Below, one piece after another: positions 50,278 to 58,817 of a DNA stretch of 64,000 bases. Position numbers and translations under genes: made by a program. The notes under the pieces were generated by a model that was not told the origin of the DNA, ran no database searches, and saw nothing but the letters and a program-made list of their open reading frames with translations. The DNA is from Pelagovum pacificum (lineage in GTDB: Bacteria; Pseudomonadota; Alphaproteobacteria; Rhodobacterales; Rhodobacteraceae). The DNA is taken from the NCBI RefSeq assembly GCF_016134045.1, contig NZ_CP065915.1, positions 2,794,501-2,858,500 of the forward strand, read 5' to 3'. Positions within the stretch are counted from its first letter, which is position 1, and each line of letters starts with the position of its first letter.

Positions 50278-51312
50278 CTAGTGACCTACCCTGCTTGTCG
50301 TCACGGCGCAGGCCGCCAACAGCGCCGGGCCGATCCGATCGATCGGCAGCTTCTGCCGCGCGGCGCCCATTTCCCATGCGACGCGGGGCATTCCGTAGAC
50401 AACCGATGTCGCCTCGTCCTGCACGATCGTCTCCGCCCCCGCCGCAGACAAGGCCTTCAAGCCCACTGCCCCGTCTCGCCCCATCCCTGTCAGCAAGGCC
50501 GCCGCGACCCGTCGCCCTCGCGGCACTGCCGATCGGAACAACACGTCAACCGATGGCCTGTGGCCACTGTAATGAGCTCCCGGATCAAGAGCGGTTATGA
50601 GCTTTCCTTTCTGCGAGAGCGCGAGGTGCGCCTGATCCCCTGGGGCAAGGTAGATGTGCCCAATCCGCGCCTCTTCACCATCGGTCGCCGCTGTAACCTT
50701 GGCAGCGACACTCCGATCGAGAAGGCTGATCAGACTGCTGACGAAGCGGCCGCCGGTATGCTGGACGACAAAAGTCGGCGGACAGCTGACCGGGAACTGA
50801 CCGAGGACCGTGAGCAGCGCATCGACGCCCCCCGTCGAAGCCCCGATAAGCACGATCGCGCCGTCACGGAAAGTGGGCGTGCGTGATCGCGGTTCCGCCG
50901 GCATTGTCGCCTCGGTAACAGGAAGCCGCACTGTGCCCTCGCGCCCGAACCGCGGCAGGGGCCGCGAGGCTGCCGCCCTCACCCCGACGACCAACTCTTC
51001 AGCATCGGCTGCCTCATTCAGCGAGGGCAGACCGTCGGTGAGCGGAGAGACCGGCCGGACGTCGTTATCCCCCTCGAGCAGGATGCAAGCGACATGAAGC
51101 GCAGAGAACAGCGCACGCATGACCTCGAACTCGGGCGCGGAGGCCATCTCGCGCGACAACAGAACCACGTCTGGAACGAGGTGCTCTACTGCCGTGTAGA
51201 GCTCCGTCAGATTGCAGGCGACGGCCAGCAGATCAAGCCGATCGACACGTTCGAACCGCGCCGACAGCTTGGCCCGCCGAATGGGGTTCTGATGGGCGAG
51301 CACTAGTCTCAA
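50278..51312 (-). CDS. cheB: Chemoreceptor methylesterase CheB with degenerate receiver domain
   Basis: CheB demethylates chemoreceptors. The 344-residue protein keeps the esterase triad: Ser159 in LIGASTGG, His185 in FVVQHTGG and Asp280 in GMGRDGAVG. The N-terminal receiver is degenerate: the acidic pair is replaced (LVLAHQNP), the phospho-acceptor Asp is Ser53 (DVVLLSREM) and the conserved KP is absent. CheA-dependent activation by phosphorylation is therefore unlikely. The start is TTG 51312 with AGGTGA 4-5 bases upstream; GTG 51303 is an alternative. Confidence 0.9.
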   Translation of the reverse strand: MRLVLAHQNPIRRAKLSARFERVDRLDLLAVACNLTELYTAVEHLVPDVVLLSREMASAPEFEVMRALFSALHVACILLEGDNDVRPVSPLTDGLPSLNEAADAEELVVGVRAAASRPLPRFGREGTVRLPVTEATMPAEPRSRTPTFRDGAIVLIGASTGGVDALLTVLGQFPVSCPPTFVVQHTGGRFVSSLISLLDRSVAAKVTAATDGEEARIGHIYLAPGDQAHLALSQKGKLITALDPGAHYSGHRPSVDVLFRSAVPRGRRVAAALLTGMGRDGAVGLKALSAAGAETIVQDEATSVVYGMPRVAWEMGAARQKLPIDRIGPALLAACAVTTSRVGH

Positions 51313-51384
51313 TGGTCACCTGTCGCCTTGGCGGTCCAAAATCTGACTGCTTGGGTTCCCCGCCGCCCCGCACAGGGCGACGGC

Positions 51385-53703
51385 TCAGAAGTTCTGCCAG
51401 ACATCGCTGGAATCCGCGGCCGTGACGGGTGCCGGAGCCGGATAGCTTCGAGTCGTTTCGCCTACTGCCATGGGAAGCGGCGTCCGAATGCTGACATCGT
51501 CGCCTGCACGGACGCGGAAGCGAGCCACGACGTCCGAAAGCTCACGTGCCTCTTGGGACAGGGAGTGCGCCGCAGCGGTGCTCTGTTCCACCATCGCCGC
51601 GTTCTGCTGGGTCACCTGGTCGAGGTTGGTGACACCGGTGTTGATCTCGGCCAGACCTGTCGCCTGCTCCACTGTGCCGCGGGTGATTTCAGTCACAAGG
51701 TCGGAGATGTGATTTACCCGTTCGACGATCGAGACCAACGCCTCACCAGCCTTGCCGACGAGCGTCACGCCCTCCTCCACCTGATGAGAAGACCCTGAAA
51801 TCAGGGACTTGATCTCTTTCGCTGCGTCGCTCGACCGCTGCGCGAGCGCCCGGACTTCGGATGCGACGACCGCAAAGCCCTTACCCGCCTCCCCAGCCCG
51901 GGCGGCTTCGACCCCTGCGTTAAGCGCGAGAAGGTTCGTCTGGAACGCGATATCGTCGATCACACCGATAATCTGCGAAATCTGTTCCGAACTCTTTTCG
52001 ATCTCCGTCATCGCGGAAACTGCCGACTGAACGACAACACCGCTCGCCTCGGCATGTGTTTTGGCATCGTTGACGATCGTCTCGACTTCCCGCGCGCCGT
52101 CCGCTGCGGAGTTGACCGAACTCGTCAGCTCATCGAGCGCCGCCGCCGTCTCTTCAAGTGTCGCAGCCTGGGTTTCGGTCCGCCGGGAGAGGTCGTCGGA
52201 CGCCTGGCTGATTTCGCCTGCGCCCGTGTTGATGCGCGAAGCATTCTCGACCACCGTCTCGATCATCTGGCGCAGTGTCTGAATCGTCTCGTTGAAGTCT
52301 GCGCGAAGCTGTTCATATTCTTCTGGAAACGCAGACTCGAGCTTTCTGGTCAGATCACCGTCCGCGAGATTGCGCAGTGAAACACTAAGCTGTTCGACTA
52401 CTGCCTTCTGGTTCTCCTGAGCCGAGAGCCGTGCTTTCTCCACTTCGTCGGATTTGATCAGCTTGTCGCGGAATTTCATCAGTGCTTTAGCGATGTCACC
52501 GATCTCGTCTTCGCGGTCAGACGCGCGGAGGTTCAGATCATATTCTCCATCGGCGACCTTGTTCATTCCGTCGCGCACTCGCGCCAGCGGAATTGTAATC
52601 GTACGCGCAACCGCAAGCGAAATGAAGAGTACGATCATCACACAGATCGCAATCTGGATGACCAGCATCAATTCAATCCGCCTTGCAGAGGCCACGATTT
52701 CCGACATGTCTCGCTCGACAATCAGGGACATCTTGGTCCCTAGGAACTCCAGTGGGGCGCTGACGGCAGCAACAGTCTGGCCGTTCAAACCTGGAATGCC
52801 GCTGCCATCGAAACTCTCGCCACTCGCACCGGCGCGAACTTGTGGTAGATCAGGCAGTTGATCGAGGATTCCAATATCCTCGACAAAGCGTGAAGGTGTC
52901 CGTGTCCGGCCATCGGTGCCGATCAGATAGGCGTCGCCCGTCTCCCCAAGACCGGTATCGGTCGAGACCACCTCCATCAGGCGTTCGACAGGCATCTGAT
53001 ATGCCAGAACGCCGACAAACTCCCCGTCGCCGTCTTGCACAGGTGCGGCGATGAAGCTCGTCGGGGCGTTCATACTGGGCGCGTAGGCTTCGAAATCGAC
53101 GAAATGAACCTGTCCCGGACCGCCATCGCGCGCCGCCCGAAACGCACGACCGAGCCCCGTCGTAGCGTAAGCGCCACGTTCCAAGTTGGTCGCGTAATCC
53201 GCCTCCTTGTAGACGGTGTAGATCACCGTACCTTCCGGATTGATGAGAAAGACGTCATAGTAGCCAAATGTCTCCATGAGGTCTCTGAAGTAGGGGTGAT
53301 ATTGACCGTGAATTACCGAGTAGGCACTCGTGTCATCCGCTCGCTCAAGGAGATGTTTCGCCCCCGTCTCATTCGGATTATTGTCGATATAAAGGGACTG
53401 GAGTGTATCCTTGATATCGCCCTCGAGTTGACTCGCCGCCGCGGTGAAACGCGAAATGGCAAATGCCGTTTGGGGGCTGCTGGCCTGGCTCAGCAGCTCT
53501 TGCCGGATGTTGTCCAGCGACGCCTCCAGGCTTCGCTGATGGCTTTCTGCGACGTCCGATAGCGACGTCAGCGCATCGCGGATCAGAACTTGACGGAACT
53601 GGAAGAAGCCGACCCCTGCATTACCAGTTGCGACGAGAATGCTGAGCAGAACGAGCATCGCAGGTAGCTTTACCGAAAGCCGAATATTGTCGAATTTGCG
53701 CAT
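51385..53703 (-). CDS. Methyl-accepting chemotaxis protein
   Basis: The 772-residue receptor has a first membrane helix (about 13-33), a large periplasmic double-Cache-like domain (about 40-330, with YYDVFLINPEGTVIYTVYKE and AYLIGTDGRTRTPSRF), a second helix, a HAMP domain (SLAVARTITIPLARVRDGMN), and the signalling domain with the hairpin tip IIGVIDDIAFQTNLLALNAG then VEAARAGEAGKGFAVVASE. It ends in VWQNF, an xWxxF pentapeptide like the CheR/CheB docking sequence NWETF. The ATG at 53703 has AAGGA 9 bases upstream; the reading to 53751 is less likely. Confidence 0.95.
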   Translation of the reverse strand: MRKFDNIRLSVKLPAMLVLLSILVATGNAGVGFFQFRQVLIRDALTSLSDVAESHQRSLEASLDNIRQELLSQASSPQTAFAISRFTAAASQLEGDIKDTLQSLYIDNNPNETGAKHLLERADDTSAYSVIHGQYHPYFRDLMETFGYYDVFLINPEGTVIYTVYKEADYATNLERGAYATTGLGRAFRAARDGGPGQVHFVDFEAYAPSMNAPTSFIAAPVQDGDGEFVGVLAYQMPVERLMEVVSTDTGLGETGDAYLIGTDGRTRTPSRFVEDIGILDQLPDLPQVRAGASGESFDGSGIPGLNGQTVAAVSAPLEFLGTKMSLIVERDMSEIVASARRIELMLVIQIAICVMIVLFISLAVARTITIPLARVRDGMNKVADGEYDLNLRASDREDEIGDIAKALMKFRDKLIKSDEVEKARLSAQENQKAVVEQLSVSLRNLADGDLTRKLESAFPEEYEQLRADFNETIQTLRQMIETVVENASRINTGAGEISQASDDLSRRTETQAATLEETAAALDELTSSVNSAADGAREVETIVNDAKTHAEASGVVVQSAVSAMTEIEKSSEQISQIIGVIDDIAFQTNLLALNAGVEAARAGEAGKGFAVVASEVRALAQRSSDAAKEIKSLISGSSHQVEEGVTLVGKAGEALVSIVERVNHISDLVTEITRGTVEQATGLAEINTGVTNLDQVTQQNAAMVEQSTAAAHSLSQEARELSDVVARFRVRAGDDVSIRTPLPMAVGETTRSYPAPAPVTAADSSDVWQNF

Positions 53704-53832
53704 CTGATTGTCCTTGACTGCGCCCCGCGATGTGCGGGCGGGCTTCATCATTACTACTTTGGAGCATTGGGAGTTAATTTGTGGCTAAGGCGGAGCAGAA
53801 TTCTTCAGAGAGTTTGTTTTTACACCAAACCC

Positions 53833-54195
53833 CTAGAATAGAGTGATCTCTGCGCAGTCGGCTTCAAGATCACTGGATGGCCCCACACCCCTGAGACGCT
53901 CTTTCATGGCGGCGAGCCTCACGAGCTGCAAGGCTGGTGCGAGATCGACATGAGCGCCACCTTGATCGTACAATTCCGCCAATTTTACCAAGAAGCGCCT
54001 GAGTTCGATCACTGATTGGACAAGCAAGTCCATTTTCTGAAGGTCAGCCTGTAGCGCTTTATCGTCATTGCCGGACTCACCGTCCCGCAAGATCGCCGCC
54101 TCCAGGATCGAAAGGTCGCGAGCGATCTCGCCAAGCTCGTCCGCGACTCGACCGATCACCGGTCCGGGACTTTCACTTTCAGGCGCTGTCGTCAT
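53833..54195 (-). CDS. Small CheT-like chemotaxis protein with DxxxQ motif
   Basis: The 120-residue protein is mostly helical. Helix residues 56-60 read DLLVQ, the D-xxx-Q pattern used by CheZ-type phosphatases to dephosphorylate CheY, and the last ten residues (EADCAEITLF) look like a C-terminal docking peptide. It overlaps the second cheY by 4 bp. In Sinorhizobium meliloti the chemotaxis operon encodes CheT, a protein of similar size that I recall as having a DxxxQ motif and binding phosphorylated CheY1. Orthology to CheT is inferred from size, motif and context, not from alignment. Confidence 0.6.
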   Translation of the reverse strand: MTTAPESESPGPVIGRVADELGEIARDLSILEAAILRDGESGNDDKALQADLQKMDLLVQSVIELRRFLVKLAELYDQGGAHVDLAPALQLVRLAAMKERLRGVGPSSDLEADCAEITLF

Positions 54196-54578
54196 AGCCG
54201 CCCGACGACCCGTTCAATGCAGGTCCGCATTGAGTCTGTGGTGAACGGTTTCTTGATCATATTGTTCAATCCAAGCGTCTGGGCCTTCTGAATCAGTTCA
54301 CGGTTGGGACTCCCGGTCACAAGAATAAATCCAATCTTTTGAGTGGATTTGGTCTGACGTAGTGCAGCAAGGAATTGCAGCCCGTCCATGTTCGGCATGT
54401 TGAGATCCGACAAGACCAGGTGGACCGGGCTTGCGGCGAGTTTGGCCAGACCGGCTCGTGCGTCGCTTTCGGCCTGAACATGCCAAATACCGATCTCTTC
54501 CAGCGCTTGCGTGATGAGGCCGCGGCTCGTGGACATGTCATCAACTACCATCACTCGAAGGGTTTCCTTGAGGCTCAT
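54192..54578 (-). CDS. cheY: Chemotaxis response regulator CheY (second copy)
   Basis: The 128-residue single receiver has the acidic pair in VMVVDDMSTSR, the phospho-acceptor Asp in LVLSDLNMPNMDG, Thr in FILVTGSPN and Lys in MIKKPFTTDSM. It begins at ATG 54578, overlapping the cheR stop by 4 bp. Alphaproteobacteria often have two CheY proteins, one acting on the motor and the other serving as a phosphate sink; which is which cannot be told from sequence. Confidence 0.94.
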   Translation of the reverse strand: MSLKETLRVMVVDDMSTSRGLITQALEEIGIWHVQAESDARAGLAKLAASPVHLVLSDLNMPNMDGLQFLAALRQTKSTQKIGFILVTGSPNRELIQKAQTLGLNNMIKKPFTTDSMRTCIERVVGRL

Positions 54579-55444
54579 CTGGTCACCTGTTTCGTGGAGG
54601 ATCGGCGGTAGGACGTGATACCTGCGCTTTGAAGGTCGGACGATGCCGGGCCAGTGATCCGCTCGGAGTGTCCGATGAACAGCAGGGCCCCGGGTTCCAG
54701 CACCGGTACGAACCTCGACCACAACTGCATCTGTGTATCCTTGCCGAAGTAGATCGCCACGTTGCGACAGAAGATCGCCTGGAACGGGCCACTGATCGGC
54801 CACTCCCGGACGAGGTTCAATTCCGCGAAACTGATCAACTCCTTGACGGCACCGGAGATGGCATATCGCTCGCCGGTAGCCCTGCAGGTATATTGCTTGC
54901 GAAAACGGTCCTTCAGACTCTGAATTTCGTCCTCACCATAATCACCTTGGCGGGCTCGCGCGAGGATCGTCGGATCGACATCGGTCGCAAGAATTTTGAT
55001 GTCATAGTCAGCGGCATCGGGCATTGCATCTAATAACGAGAATGCAATCGAGTATGGCTCCTGCCCAGCGCTGCAGCCGGCTGACCAGAAGCGAACTCGG
55101 CCACCTTGTTTTGCGCGCGCTATCGCGTTTGGCAGAACCTCTTTACGGAATTGCTCAAAGTGATGATCTTCGCGAAAGAAATGTGTTACGTTCGTTGTCA
55201 GCGCGGAAAGCATTTCCATCTGTTCCACTTCGCTGCCGGGCTTGTCGAGCAGCGAAAGATATTGCGAGAAACTGCCAAGTTTCAGAGCTCGCAGCCGGCG
55301 TGACAAACGCGAATAGACGAGCGGGCGCTTCGCAGGTTGTAGATCGAGACCGAAATTGCGGCGCGCGAGGTCCGCGATCGCCGCGAATTCGCTGTCCTTC
55401 AGCATGAACTCTTCCCCCGGTGGTCGGGTGGTCGCCATTGTCAT
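54575..55444 (-). CDS. cheR: Chemoreceptor methyltransferase CheR
   Basis: CheR methylates chemoreceptor glutamates with S-adenosylmethionine. The 289-residue protein has the N-terminal helical domain (RRNFGLDLQPAKRPLVYSRL), TTNVTHFFRE, the SAM-binding FWSAGCSAGQEPYSIA, ILATDVDPTILARAR and the C-terminal IFCRNVAIYF with FIGHSERITG. Its start overlaps the cheW stop by 4 bp. In place of a C-terminal TPR it ends shortly after the SAM domain. Confidence 0.96.
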   Translation of the reverse strand: MTMATTRPPGEEFMLKDSEFAAIADLARRNFGLDLQPAKRPLVYSRLSRRLRALKLGSFSQYLSLLDKPGSEVEQMEMLSALTTNVTHFFREDHHFEQFRKEVLPNAIARAKQGGRVRFWSAGCSAGQEPYSIAFSLLDAMPDAADYDIKILATDVDPTILARARQGDYGEDEIQSLKDRFRKQYTCRATGERYAISGAVKELISFAELNLVREWPISGPFQAIFCRNVAIYFGKDTQMQLWSRFVPVLEPGALLFIGHSERITGPASSDLQSAGITSYRRSSTKQVTR

Positions 55445-55908
55445 GCGGCACCTTCACCTGCTGCCAGGACGATGCGGCTAAGGTCAATGACGCGGGTCAT
55501 GCCATCTTCGACCGGAATCACGCCGAGAATGCAGGACGTCGTGTCGTCCTGACGGACGTTGGGCGTTTCCTGAACCGCATCGGTTCGGACGCTGAGAATT
55601 TCGGAGACGGAATCCACGAGCAGGCCAACGGTCTGACCTCGAACCGCGGCGATGATGATGACATGGCGTCCAGTCGGCGAGATGCGCCCCAGACCCAGTT
55701 TTGCGGCGAGGTCGAAGATGGGGATTACGGCGCCGCGCAGGTTGATGACGCCAAGGACATGTTCGGGACTGTGAGGAAGGATCGTCACCGGGGACCAACG
55801 GCGGATCTCGCGGATCTGGGTAATCTCGATGCAGAAGCTCTGCTCGCCCGCGACAAAGGTCACGAACTCGATGAATTCGCTGTCTGCAAGCTCTGCCGTG
55901 TCAGCCAT
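55441..55908 (-). CDS. cheW: Chemotaxis coupling protein CheW
   Basis: CheW links chemoreceptors to CheA. The 155-residue protein has the CheW-domain strands FVTFVAGEQSFCIEITQIREI, then VLGVINLRGAVIPIFDLAAK and the C-terminal VGLLVDSVSEILSV. It overlaps cheA by 8 bp and cheR by 4 bp. Confidence 0.95.
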   Translation of the reverse strand: MADTAELADSEFIEFVTFVAGEQSFCIEITQIREIRRWSPVTILPHSPEHVLGVINLRGAVIPIFDLAAKLGLGRISPTGRHVIIIAAVRGQTVGLLVDSVSEILSVRTDAVQETPNVRQDDTTSCILGVIPVEDGMTRVIDLSRIVLAAGEGAA

Positions 55909-57976
55909 TTGCGACGTCCTTTTCTTGCCAGGTTTCAGTGAGTCTCCGATGCACCGCGTTGCCGGAGGCTGCGACGGTATCGGGGTCGATGATCAGGGCG
56001 ATCTTGCCGTCACCCAGAATGGTCGCGGCGGAGACGCCGGGAATGTTGCCGTAGTTGCCCTCAAGGCTCTTGATGACCACCTGCCGCTGGTCGGAGATCC
56101 CGTCGACGGCCAGAGCGCAATGCTGCGCGCGTTCTGTCTGGATCAGGAGGAGAACCTGGTCATTGACCTCGGCGAGGGCGCTGGTCTGGCCGAGCGACGA
56201 CGCCACATCGACGATGGGGACGTAGCTCCCTCGAATGGACAGCAGCCAGCCGCCGACACCGAAACGATGAAGGTCGCCGGGGCCGGGTCGGATCGTCTCG
56301 ACGATTGAAGCGATCGGCACCACCATCGTCTGGCCGGCCACGTTGACGACCATGCCGTCCATCACCGCGAGCGTCAGCGGAAGGACGATTGAAAAGGTGG
56401 TGCCTTCGCCCTGCACGGTGGAGATCGTGACGCGACCGCCGAGCGAATGGATTGCGGTTTTCACCACATCCATGCCGACACCCCTGCCGGAAAGGGCCGA
56501 GACCTCGGCGGCCGTCGAGAATCCGGGCATGAAAAGCAGGTCGTCGATCTCTGCCGGGGCGAGATCGGCATCGGGCGGGATCAGGCCCTTGGAAACAGCC
56601 GTCTCGAAGATCCGCTCCCGGTTGAGGCCTGCGCCATCGTCGGACACCTCGATCAGGACGGAGCCGGAGCGGTGAAAGGCGGCAAGGCGGATCGTGCCCG
56701 TTGCGTCCTTGCCGGCAGTCTTGCGACTCTCCGGGGATTCCAGGCCATGGTCGATGGCGTTGCGGATCATATGGGTCAGCGGATCGGCGAGACGTTCGAC
56801 GACGGTCTTGTCGACCTCTGTGCCTTCCCCCTCTGTCACCAGTCTTGCGGTCTTGCCCGTCGCCTCGGCCGCTTCCCGGACGATGCGGGACATCCGCTGG
56901 AACAGCGGTTTGACGGGCTGGGCGCGAATGGCCATCACGCCTTCCTGGATTTCGCGGGCGAGAAGTTTGTAGTCTTCCAGCTCAGTGGACAGGCCGGAGC
57001 CGGACGGCAGGCCCATCTCTTCGATCCGCTGCGAAATAACAGCCTGGTTGATGATGAGTTCGCCCACCGTATTGATGAGGCGGTCGACGCGGTCGAGATC
57101 GACGCGCAGCGTCGGCTTCGGACCGGCCGGGGCGGACTTGTCCACCGGTTTCCGTTCCTCGGAGACCGCTTTGGGAACGACCTCTGCGACGGAGGCGACC
57201 GGATCCGGCTCGGGCGCCATTGTCGGCGGCAGATCGTCGACGGGGCCGATGTGGAGATCACACAGACCTTCGACGAACTCGAAGACTTCGTGGATTACAT
57301 GCTCAGGCTCTGACGTCTGCAGGGTCAGCGTCCAGTCAAAGGCGGGCGCTTCCCAGTCAAGCTGGTCAAAGTCACCGAGTGCGGTGAGGTTCGCCGTGAC
57401 ATCGAGCGTGCCGAGCTGGGCGAGCGCCTCGAACAGGAGGATCGGTTCATGGCCGTTGGCATAGAGACCGCGAGCCGGCCTGAAGGTCAGGCGATATGTC
57501 TTCGCGACCTCTTCGACCGGCGGCGTATCGAGCTCGATCGTGAGAGCCTCGAACACGAACTCTTCTTCGGGTGGGGACGCCTCCGCCGCCGTCTCTTCGA
57601 TACCAAGGAAGCGGTTCAGCTCTGCCAGCAACGTCGCGGACGCCTCCCGGTCGTACTCCGCGTCGAGCCGGTTGGCCTCGACGATATCGGTCAGATGATC
57701 GCCGGCGCGTTGCAGCACGCGCATCAGGTCGGGTTCGATCGGCAGTTCGTCGGAGCGAACGCGGTCGAGCACGGTTTCGAACCGGTGCGCGAAGTTCACG
57801 AGGTCGTCGAGCCCGAAGGCCCCGGCGCCGCCCTTGATCGAATGGACCGCGCGGAAGACAGCGTGGACTGTCTCATCATCATGAGTGCCGGCGGACATGG
57901 CCGACAGCCCCTCGACCAGGGCGTCGAGGAGATCTTCGCATTCCTCGAAGAACGTGTCGCGGATCGACCCAGACAT
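55901..57976 (-). CDS. cheA: Chemotaxis histidine kinase CheA
   Basis: The 691-residue protein has the P1 Hpt domain with His45 (AVHSIKGGAGAFG), a P2-like region (about 150-250), the P3 dimerisation helix (DRVDRLINTVGELIINQ), the P4 ATPase with HMIRNAIDHGLE, VSDDGAGLNRERI and GRGVGMDVVKTAI, and the P5 CheW-like domain ending IIDPDTVAAS. It phosphorylates the CheY proteins; CheB here has no acceptor site. It starts 3 bp after the first cheY. Confidence 0.97.
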   Translation of the reverse strand: MSGSIRDTFFEECEDLLDALVEGLSAMSAGTHDDETVHAVFRAVHSIKGGAGAFGLDDLVNFAHRFETVLDRVRSDELPIEPDLMRVLQRAGDHLTDIVEANRLDAEYDREASATLLAELNRFLGIEETAAEASPPEEEFVFEALTIELDTPPVEEVAKTYRLTFRPARGLYANGHEPILLFEALAQLGTLDVTANLTALGDFDQLDWEAPAFDWTLTLQTSEPEHVIHEVFEFVEGLCDLHIGPVDDLPPTMAPEPDPVASVAEVVPKAVSEERKPVDKSAPAGPKPTLRVDLDRVDRLINTVGELIINQAVISQRIEEMGLPSGSGLSTELEDYKLLAREIQEGVMAIRAQPVKPLFQRMSRIVREAAEATGKTARLVTEGEGTEVDKTVVERLADPLTHMIRNAIDHGLESPESRKTAGKDATGTIRLAAFHRSGSVLIEVSDDGAGLNRERIFETAVSKGLIPPDADLAPAEIDDLLFMPGFSTAAEVSALSGRGVGMDVVKTAIHSLGGRVTISTVQGEGTTFSIVLPLTLAVMDGMVVNVAGQTMVVPIASIVETIRPGPGDLHRFGVGGWLLSIRGSYVPIVDVASSLGQTSALAEVNDQVLLLIQTERAQHCALAVDGISDQRQVVIKSLEGNYGNIPGVSAATILGDGKIALIIDPDTVAASGNAVHRRLTETWQEKDVANG

Positions 57977-57979
57977 CGC

Positions 57980-58348
57980 TCAGACCCCCGTCACGCGTTT
58001 GAGCACGTTGACGAGCGAGGTGTCGTCGAACGGCTTCACGATCCAGCCGGTGGCGCCGGCATCGCGGGCGCGGGCCTTGAGCTCCGGCGCGCTTTCGGTG
58101 GTGAGCACGAGGATCGGCACCGAGCGGTTCACATCGCCCTTCCGGATCGAATCGATGACACCGAAGCCGTCAAGCTTGGGCATGTTGATGTCCGTGATCA
58201 CCACGTCGGGTGCGACATCGGGAAACTGTGCCACGCCATCGACACCGTCGACGGCCGAGCTGACGTCGAACCCCGCATTCTCGAGGCAGGCGCGCAGAAG
58301 CTCCCGGATGGTACGGGAATCGTCGATCGCGAGAACCCTGGGCTTCAT
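57980..58348 (-). CDS. cheY: Chemotaxis response regulator CheY (first copy)
   Basis: The 122-residue single receiver has AIDDSRTIR, the acceptor Asp in VVITDINMPKLDG, the Thr in ILVLTTES and the Lys in WIVKPFDDTSL. In the Sinorhizobium-type operon the cheY directly ahead of cheA is CheY1, usually the phosphate-sink partner. It overlaps the STAS gene by 4 bp. Confidence 0.95.
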   Translation of the reverse strand: MKPRVLAIDDSRTIRELLRACLENAGFDVSSAVDGVDGVAQFPDVAPDVVITDINMPKLDGFGVIDSIRKGDVNRSVPILVLTTESAPELKARARDAGATGWIVKPFDDTSLVNVLKRVTGV

Positions 58349-58632
58349 TGCGCATCCTCCGTTTGGAGGACTGCGGACGTGAGGCCAAGCGTCGCGAGAC
58401 CGCTTGCGAACGCCTCCGACGGAGTTGCGACCTCGAACGGATGACCGTCACGCGCCCATTGTCGCCGCGCAGTGGCGACAAGCAGGGCCAGCCGCGTGCT
58501 GGTCCGGGTGACCTTGTCGGCGGCGAGGGTCACGGGCTGCCCCCGTGCGGCGACGAGGAAGTCGTGAACCTGCGCGCAGGCATCATGTGTCGCGGTCGGC
58601 GGCAAGTCGAACGACTGGCGCTGGCTGTCCAT
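58345..58632 (-). CDS. STAS-domain protein heading the chemotaxis operon (CheS position)
   Basis: The 95-residue protein has a STAS-like outline (DACAQVHDFLVAARGQPVTL then LAADKVTRTSTRLALLVATAR). It occupies the position of CheS in rhizobial chemotaxis operons, where a small protein binds CheA and speeds loss of phosphate from CheY1. That it does the same is inference. The start is ATG 58632 with GGAG 6-7 bases before it, 15 bases downstream of the longest reading. Confidence 0.75.
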   Translation of the reverse strand: MDSQRQSFDLPPTATHDACAQVHDFLVAARGQPVTLAADKVTRTSTRLALLVATARRQWARDGHPFEVATPSEAFASGLATLGLTSAVLQTEDAQ

Positions 58633-58772
58633 CGGGCGCTCCTTCAATCAGTCAGAACCGGCCCGCGCCACATCCGACGGCGCGCCGTTTCAAAGCTGAC
58701 TAAGGGGCGGACCTTAATAATCCGTTTTTACCGGACATCCGTTTCTGCGCTTTTCGCGTCCGCAGACGAAAA

Positions 58773-58796
58773 CGGCCCGCCGAAAAGGGCGGGCCG
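58773..58796 (-). terminator. Rho-independent terminator of acs
   Basis: CGGCCCGCC (58773-58781) pairs with GGCGGGCCG (58788-58796) across a 6-nt loop, and on the minus strand the stem is followed by TTTT. It lies 22 bp after the acs stop. Confidence 0.88.
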
Positions 58797-58817
58797 CACG
58801 TTGAATTCAAAGGGAAT

